NCBI RefSeq assembly: GCF_963678635.1
Contig: NC_087069.1
Span: 4,943,472 to 5,007,471 of the forward strand
Reading direction: 5' to 3'
Length of the DNA stretch: 64,000 nucleotides
DNA from: Symsagittifera roscoffensis
Taxonomy: Eukaryota > Xenacoelomorpha > Acoela > Convolutidae
Shown here: positions 59,261 to 64,000 of the stretch, in pieces
How positions within the stretch are numbered: position 1 is the first letter of the stretch
Layout: the number at the start of each line of letters is the position of its first letter
Notes under the pieces: generated by a model
Told to the model about the DNA's origin: nothing
What the model saw: only the letters and a program-made list of their open reading frames with translations
The model's database searches: none
Translations under genes and position numbers: made by a program

Positions 59261-59735
59261 AGTTTTGGTACGACCCACTTTTGCCTTTTGACTTTAGAGA
59301 AGAACTTCGTAGAGGGTCTAAGAGGACAATGTAAATAAATTACTTATGCAGTTTTCCATCAACAAAAAAATTGCCGCAAACCATTATCATGAAAGCTTTA
59401 GAGTGACGACAACTCAAAGGATAAATGAATAAATACATTTCCGATAAGAATAAAGAAAGAAAAGAAGAAGGAGTGCGGGGCGAGAAAATCAATGAAATTG
59501 AAATATGAAAAAAAAACAATGGTAGATAGCGTTTGTTCATGCAAAAAGGTCTCACCTTATTGAAATCAAATCACCAAAGGAGAAGCAAAAAACAATCATA
59601 GGAAATTCAAACTCCGATCTAAAAATATATGTGATAAATTGCTATGAAGAAGTAAAAATGGCATAACTTTCCTCACTTTTAACACCTGTCAAAGAAGACA
59701 ACGGGACCTACATTTGAAGAAACAACAATGCAAGA

Positions 59736-60660
59736 TTGAAATATAAATTTGAAACCTGTTCTGAAAAACTTCGCAAATCTGCCACAGTCTCAGCTCCGTT
59801 AGCGCAAGTTTGGAAATTGAATTGGTTCGCACCAAGAGAGTTATCAGAAAACAAACATCTGCAAAGAGACAGAATATTTATTTCTTTTTCTAGTAAGTTC
59901 CAAGGATCATTCTACACAGTCAAAGTAATCATCACTAAAGCGTACCAACACTGCATGCAACACTACAGCGACATCGTTTGGGAGAGATGCCTCTGGATGG
60001 AAGGAATAATGGTAGCACCCAAGGTGTTATCACAGACAATGATGAACTGGCTGCAATGCCACCACAAGCGGAAGAACAAAACTTACTCGACCTTGAAGTA
60101 CATGGATGCTAAAGATGCGTCAGAACTCAGCAGCAGTTGCAGAGTAATGCCAAAATTTCCTGGAAACTGGTGAAAATCTCAAGCCTGGTAATGTAAAGGG
60201 GTTTTTAAGGAGCCGAACGAAATGGTATAATTAGACTTCTGGGGCCCAATTAATAGGGTAAGTGGATGACAAAGTATGCCCTAGTAGCGATAGAAGTGTT
60301 CCTACATAAAAGTTTCCGTCAGCGTAAAACTAATCAAATTTTGAATCAAAAAAATTCAGCAAAAAAAACATCGCGACTCACGCACAGCCTCCTAGGAACC
60401 TGCAATTTTATAATGTTACCTGGTTTTCCTCAATAAAATTCAAATCTCCTGTAGTTTCGATGGCATCGAATTAATAAGACCCACACGAAAGGATGAAAGA
60501 AGCAGAGCGTCGATTAAATATTTTGTAAAAATGTACTTGAAGGAAAAAATATCAAAAAAGGAAAAATCATTAGTGCTGTTGTTGTTGCTGAAACTAAATC
60601 GATCACCTCGCCATTTGAGGCTCACCATGGAGAGAGGCAAAAACAGAGCTGCGAACCCTT
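59736..60660 (+). pseudogene. Integrase remnant
   Basis: The open frame 59736-60173 contains HCMQHYSD, then RCLWMEGIMV, then CHHKRKNK, resembling the integrase zinc-binding region. Near 60226 come LDFWGPIN and, frameshifted, KYALVAIEVF, like the start of the DDE core. Near 60600, SPFEAHHGERQ resembles the TPFE..hGR motif after the core. Stops and frameshifts separate them. Confidence 0.65.
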
Positions 60661-61430
60661 AAAAAACCATCTCTGCCACCCCTTGAATCCAAAAAACATA
60701 CTTATTCAGAAACTGTTTATGTAAAGCAAGTGGACTAGACGAAAAAATTTGTTTCAAAGTGAAGGACTGAGAAAAAAGGAGATAAATTTTACTATCTCCC
60801 AAAATAAGCAAGCCCCGAAAATTTTGAAAGAACTTGATTTAGTTGGGTTGAACATCCATTTAAAGCTCCGAAAACCCCCCTGAGCAGAAGCAAAACAAGA
60901 CCGAAGGCACCTAGAAAACGGAGGGCCAAGCGGGTATAAAAAATCATAATTAAAAAAAAATTTAACTAAGACGGGGCAGTTTTTTGTTTCCATCGAAACC
61001 ACAGAAAGCATCAAGACCATAACTAGGTGTACCGGTACAACAGATCAGCGACTATCTGCCAGTAGGAGCGCAAGAACGGGGGCCGAAAACCGGAGAAACG
61101 AAAAATGAACCAATTAGCCTACGATTGAAAGAAAAGAAAAGCATTGAAGAACCGAGGAATCGAGCGACAGGCAGCACGAGCAAATACAATAGAAAATGAG
61201 AGAAAAAAACACTGAAAACAAAAACAGGGACAAAATAAGCAAGTTTCTTCAGATAGCCGGCCGACGGACACTAAAACGCCTGCAATAAAGTCGACTTTTC
61301 ACCAAAAAGTAGCAGCCAAACTAGATGAAATTATGACTAGAAAAATTCAAAAGAAAGGATGAAAAAGACGAGGCGATGGAAAACTGAAAAACGAGGAGCA
61401 TGAAAACTGTAAAAGTGATCTGATTCAGGA

Positions 61431-64000
61431 AAGTTTCTTCCTCAATCCCAATTTGGTTTTTTGTATCGAATGATGTTTTGACTATTTTCTTACGATTTTT
61501 TTCTTTATGTGATTTTTTTGATTGCGGGATAACAATTTCTTCGTTTTTTTCGATCCATATTGCATAAGTTTGTGGGCTCTGATTACCTTTTTTCTTCAGG
61601 CTGAACTTTTTTACGATTAATTTTTTTTCGAGTAAGAAAATTTGTTTCAATATGTAATTTCTAAATTTTCATGGTTGTTTTCAGTAATTTTCATCGACTA
61701 ATAGAGTGCTTTCTGATATTTGATATCACATATAAAGCTTTAGAGTTGGGTTATTTTGCATAATGCGTTTTCTTCGGGTTAATAGGCCAATGAGACAGTT
61801 TAGAGTTTTCGGAATGTTTTCTTTTCAAGTTACGTCTATTGGGTTATCTTGGGTTTATATGGTGTTCTTCTATGGCCTGTATCAAAGTATATAGTAAGAA
61901 TAAAAGTTTTTACTCTTTGATCAGAAGCTTTATTATTACCTTGTATTTTTTTTGAAATTTATCTCTAAATAGTTATGACTTTTTGTAATGGTCTGAGGCT
62001 CGTTTTCCTTTATTTTATATTTAGAACTGATAATTGCGAGGTGTATAATTCGTTAGTCTATAAAATGCAGACTCTTTAGCCAATTTTAAAAAATTTTCAG
62101 TTTATTTATGAGTTCAGCTTCATGAAAATTTATACATGATTTTTTCTTTATCATTGCTTAACCCTGTAGTTTTTTTGCAAATGTGTTTTTTTCATGCTTT
62201 CAACAAATGTTCCACATTCCACGCAGCAAGTGAAATACGTTGACGGTAATTTTTGTACGGCGTCTGCACCAAGTCTCCAAGCTACAGATCTGGTTATTGA
62301 GCTCACGTTTGTTTGTCATTGGATTCCCCATGAAAAGTTAATATTCAAGGTGGTTGTTCATGGTCTAGATTTCTTTCCTAACTTTCTAACAAGCTTATAG
62401 AGCTCTTTGTCATTGATTGAATTATTATTTTTGTGATATCATGTTAGGAAAAGATTTCTTTATGGTCGAAAAACGCATGCAATTTTTTTTTGCATTGGTT
62501 GTAAACCTTGTCATGTTTGAAGTCAGCTGTTTTTTTTTCAGTTTTAATATTTTTTTTGGAATTTTCATGTTAACTGAGTTCTTTCATGTTGATCAGGAGT
62601 TTTCCCACATTTTGCAAAGTTTCTGCAAAAACAAACGAATATAATTCTGAAAAAAATGGATTACAATCGTTTATAATGATTTTTTTTTCAAAAATGAACG
62701 ATTATCTTGGCAAAAATAATCGATTTCAGTGCCAAAATTAATGGACTTTATTCGATTACAGTAGATATTAAGGGATTTTGTTTTCAAAAATAATCGATCA
62801 TTATGTCAATATTATCAATTTCGTGGTCTGAATTTTCTCATCTTAAATGGGTTATTATGGACTATTTTTGTCTCGGGCATCTGTTATAACCAATTAAAAT
62901 CCGTGTGGACGCTCGGTGCGGGTAATCTATTTATGTTTGTGCATGGAAGGATATCTATTTCCTGAACTCGATTTGATCGATATGATTGGTGTTCTACGTA
63001 ATGTATGCGTTCCTTCTGTTGTATTGGTTATCGTAGTTTTTTATATCTTTTTATCATGTCTAATTTTTTGTATTTAATGCGAGTAATTGTATCATTCCTG
63101 CTTTTATAGTTTTTTGGCCCTAAAAGAGCTTTCTTAGAGTTTTTCTGTATTTGATTTTTAAATTTTTTAGGGGTTTTTGCATGTCTCTAGAATAAGTGCG
63201 ACTCTTATAGTATAGTTTATTTGTCTATTATGCTTAGCGTTTTCAATTATTTCTGCTTCTTCAATTGTTTCGATAATTGTTTGATTAACAAAAGTCGTCG
63301 AGCGTTAAGGATCTGTTGCTATAGTTGTTTGGACTAGTATGTGTTATTGATTGACTTTTCTTATGGTTTTGGTTATCCATAGAGAATCCCGTTGACTGTG
63401 ATTTTTAGTCAGTATCTAGGAGATTGCTAGCTGTCATATTATCTTTGCTGGGGAGTAGGATATTCTGAAGAAAATTTGCCTTCGATTTGATAATTGGGTA
63501 GGCTGAGAAGGGGGTACGCGTCTCTTTTTGAATTGTAAATTGTTTTGGTTCATCATTTTGAGCTACGCATTTTGATGAGCTTAAGTTTTAATTTAGGAAA
63601 CGTTATTTTTTGTTACAGTTTGTAATTCCCGTTTTTTTGTTTTGCTCAAGTTTCCTAGTTGGTTTGGAATATTCTAGTTTTATATTTAGTTTCCTAAAAA
63701 TTATGATGGGTTTCCTAAAAGGTTGATGTTTTTCAATTTTTGGTTTTGAAATGTTTCTTTACTCATCTGTTGCGTTTATGTCGACATTAGAAGTTCAAAA
63801 TCACGCGTGTTCAATCCGTTCTGGTGTTTCAATTCCTACTGGTTACTGTCAATTTATTTCCTAGGAGTAAACGTCTTATTTCGTTTCTTAAGAAATTTTG
63901 ATGTTGGCTTTTTTTCTGAGTCTAACAAATCTGAAAATTTTGTGTGAATCTTTTCCAGTCACTTTTCATTGCTGCTGGAAGAAATAAATGCTAATTTTGG
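61431..64000. other. No gene recognised; ATTA-rich patch at 62650-62920
   Basis: Composition switches back to T-rich at about 61430. Frames of up to 75 codons at 62194-62400 and 62417-62644 show no family features. The 62650-62920 patch shares gattataa/aatcgatt words and a ggacgctcggtgc end with the 54-56 kb repeats. Confidence 0.5.

Larger units (their letters stand above)
56750..61300 (+). mobile_element. Decayed Ty3/gypsy-like LTR retrotransposon
   Basis: An A-rich plus-strand block inside T-rich surroundings. Pol landmarks appear in the order reverse transcriptase, RNase H, integrase, in several frames broken by stops and frameshifts. That order and the RNase H signature fit Ty3/gypsy. 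The 5' third (56.75-58.0 kb) is probably gag/protease, but no zinc knuckle or protease motif was identified with confidence. No LTR pair, primer-binding site or polypurine tract was found by eye, so the ends are approximate. Confidence 0.7.

Overview
The window reads as nuclear DNA of a small-genome animal. It is AT-rich, has GT-AG introns from about 50 to 900 bp, one ciliary membrane-protein gene (TMEM138), one two-RRM hnRNP, one B-box/TRIM-like gene and the remains of a Ty3/gypsy retrotransposon. Several genes have a pyrimidine-rich AG acceptor 10-20 nt upstream of the start ATG, which suggests (but does not prove) spliced-leader trans-splicing. My best guess is a larvacean-like tunicate with an enlarged genome. 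That is an inference with low confidence; flatworms and other trans-splicing invertebrates are not excluded.

Layout. 0-1.7 kb: tandem ~260-bp cores in 430-570 bp units of unknown nature. 2.17-5.64 kb: seven-exon hnRNP gene (+). 5.6-11.3 kb: dispersed repeats, including a tRNA-like (SINE-like) head. 11.36-11.77 kb: a small three-exon gene with a TATA box (+), unrecognised. 12.9-21.8 kb: a 2.5-3.3 kb unit repeated three times, holding 1, 2 and 3 copies of an inner ~550-bp repeat. 23.9-25.4 kb: TMEM138 (-). 27.0-28.3 kb: dispersed repeats, arrays of palindromic GAGCGGTTT motifs, a degenerate tRNA-Arg and long C/G runs. 28.7-43.2 kb: a macrosatellite made of a ~3-3.6 kb spacer plus a ~3.2 kb array of ~170-bp monomers, repeated at ~6.9 kb and broken by a 200-N gap. 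43.4-44.85 kb: exons of an unrecognised basic protein (-). 48.0-49.6 kb: intronless B-box protein (+). 50.0-51.9 kb: ~160-bp tandem repeat and a foldback/MITE-like element. 52.9-54.1 kb: possible exons of another unrecognised gene. 54.1-56.0 kb: ATTA-rich repeats, C/G-rich tracts and a short element with inverted ends. 56.8-61.3 kb: decayed Ty3/gypsy pol. 61.4-64 kb: no gene recognised.

The genes do not form a pathway. They look like independent housekeeping or lineage-specific genes set among repeats. The most unusual content is the repeat architecture: nested stepwise amplification at 13-22 kb, and several unrelated repeat families that share a 155-175 bp, nucleosome-sized period.
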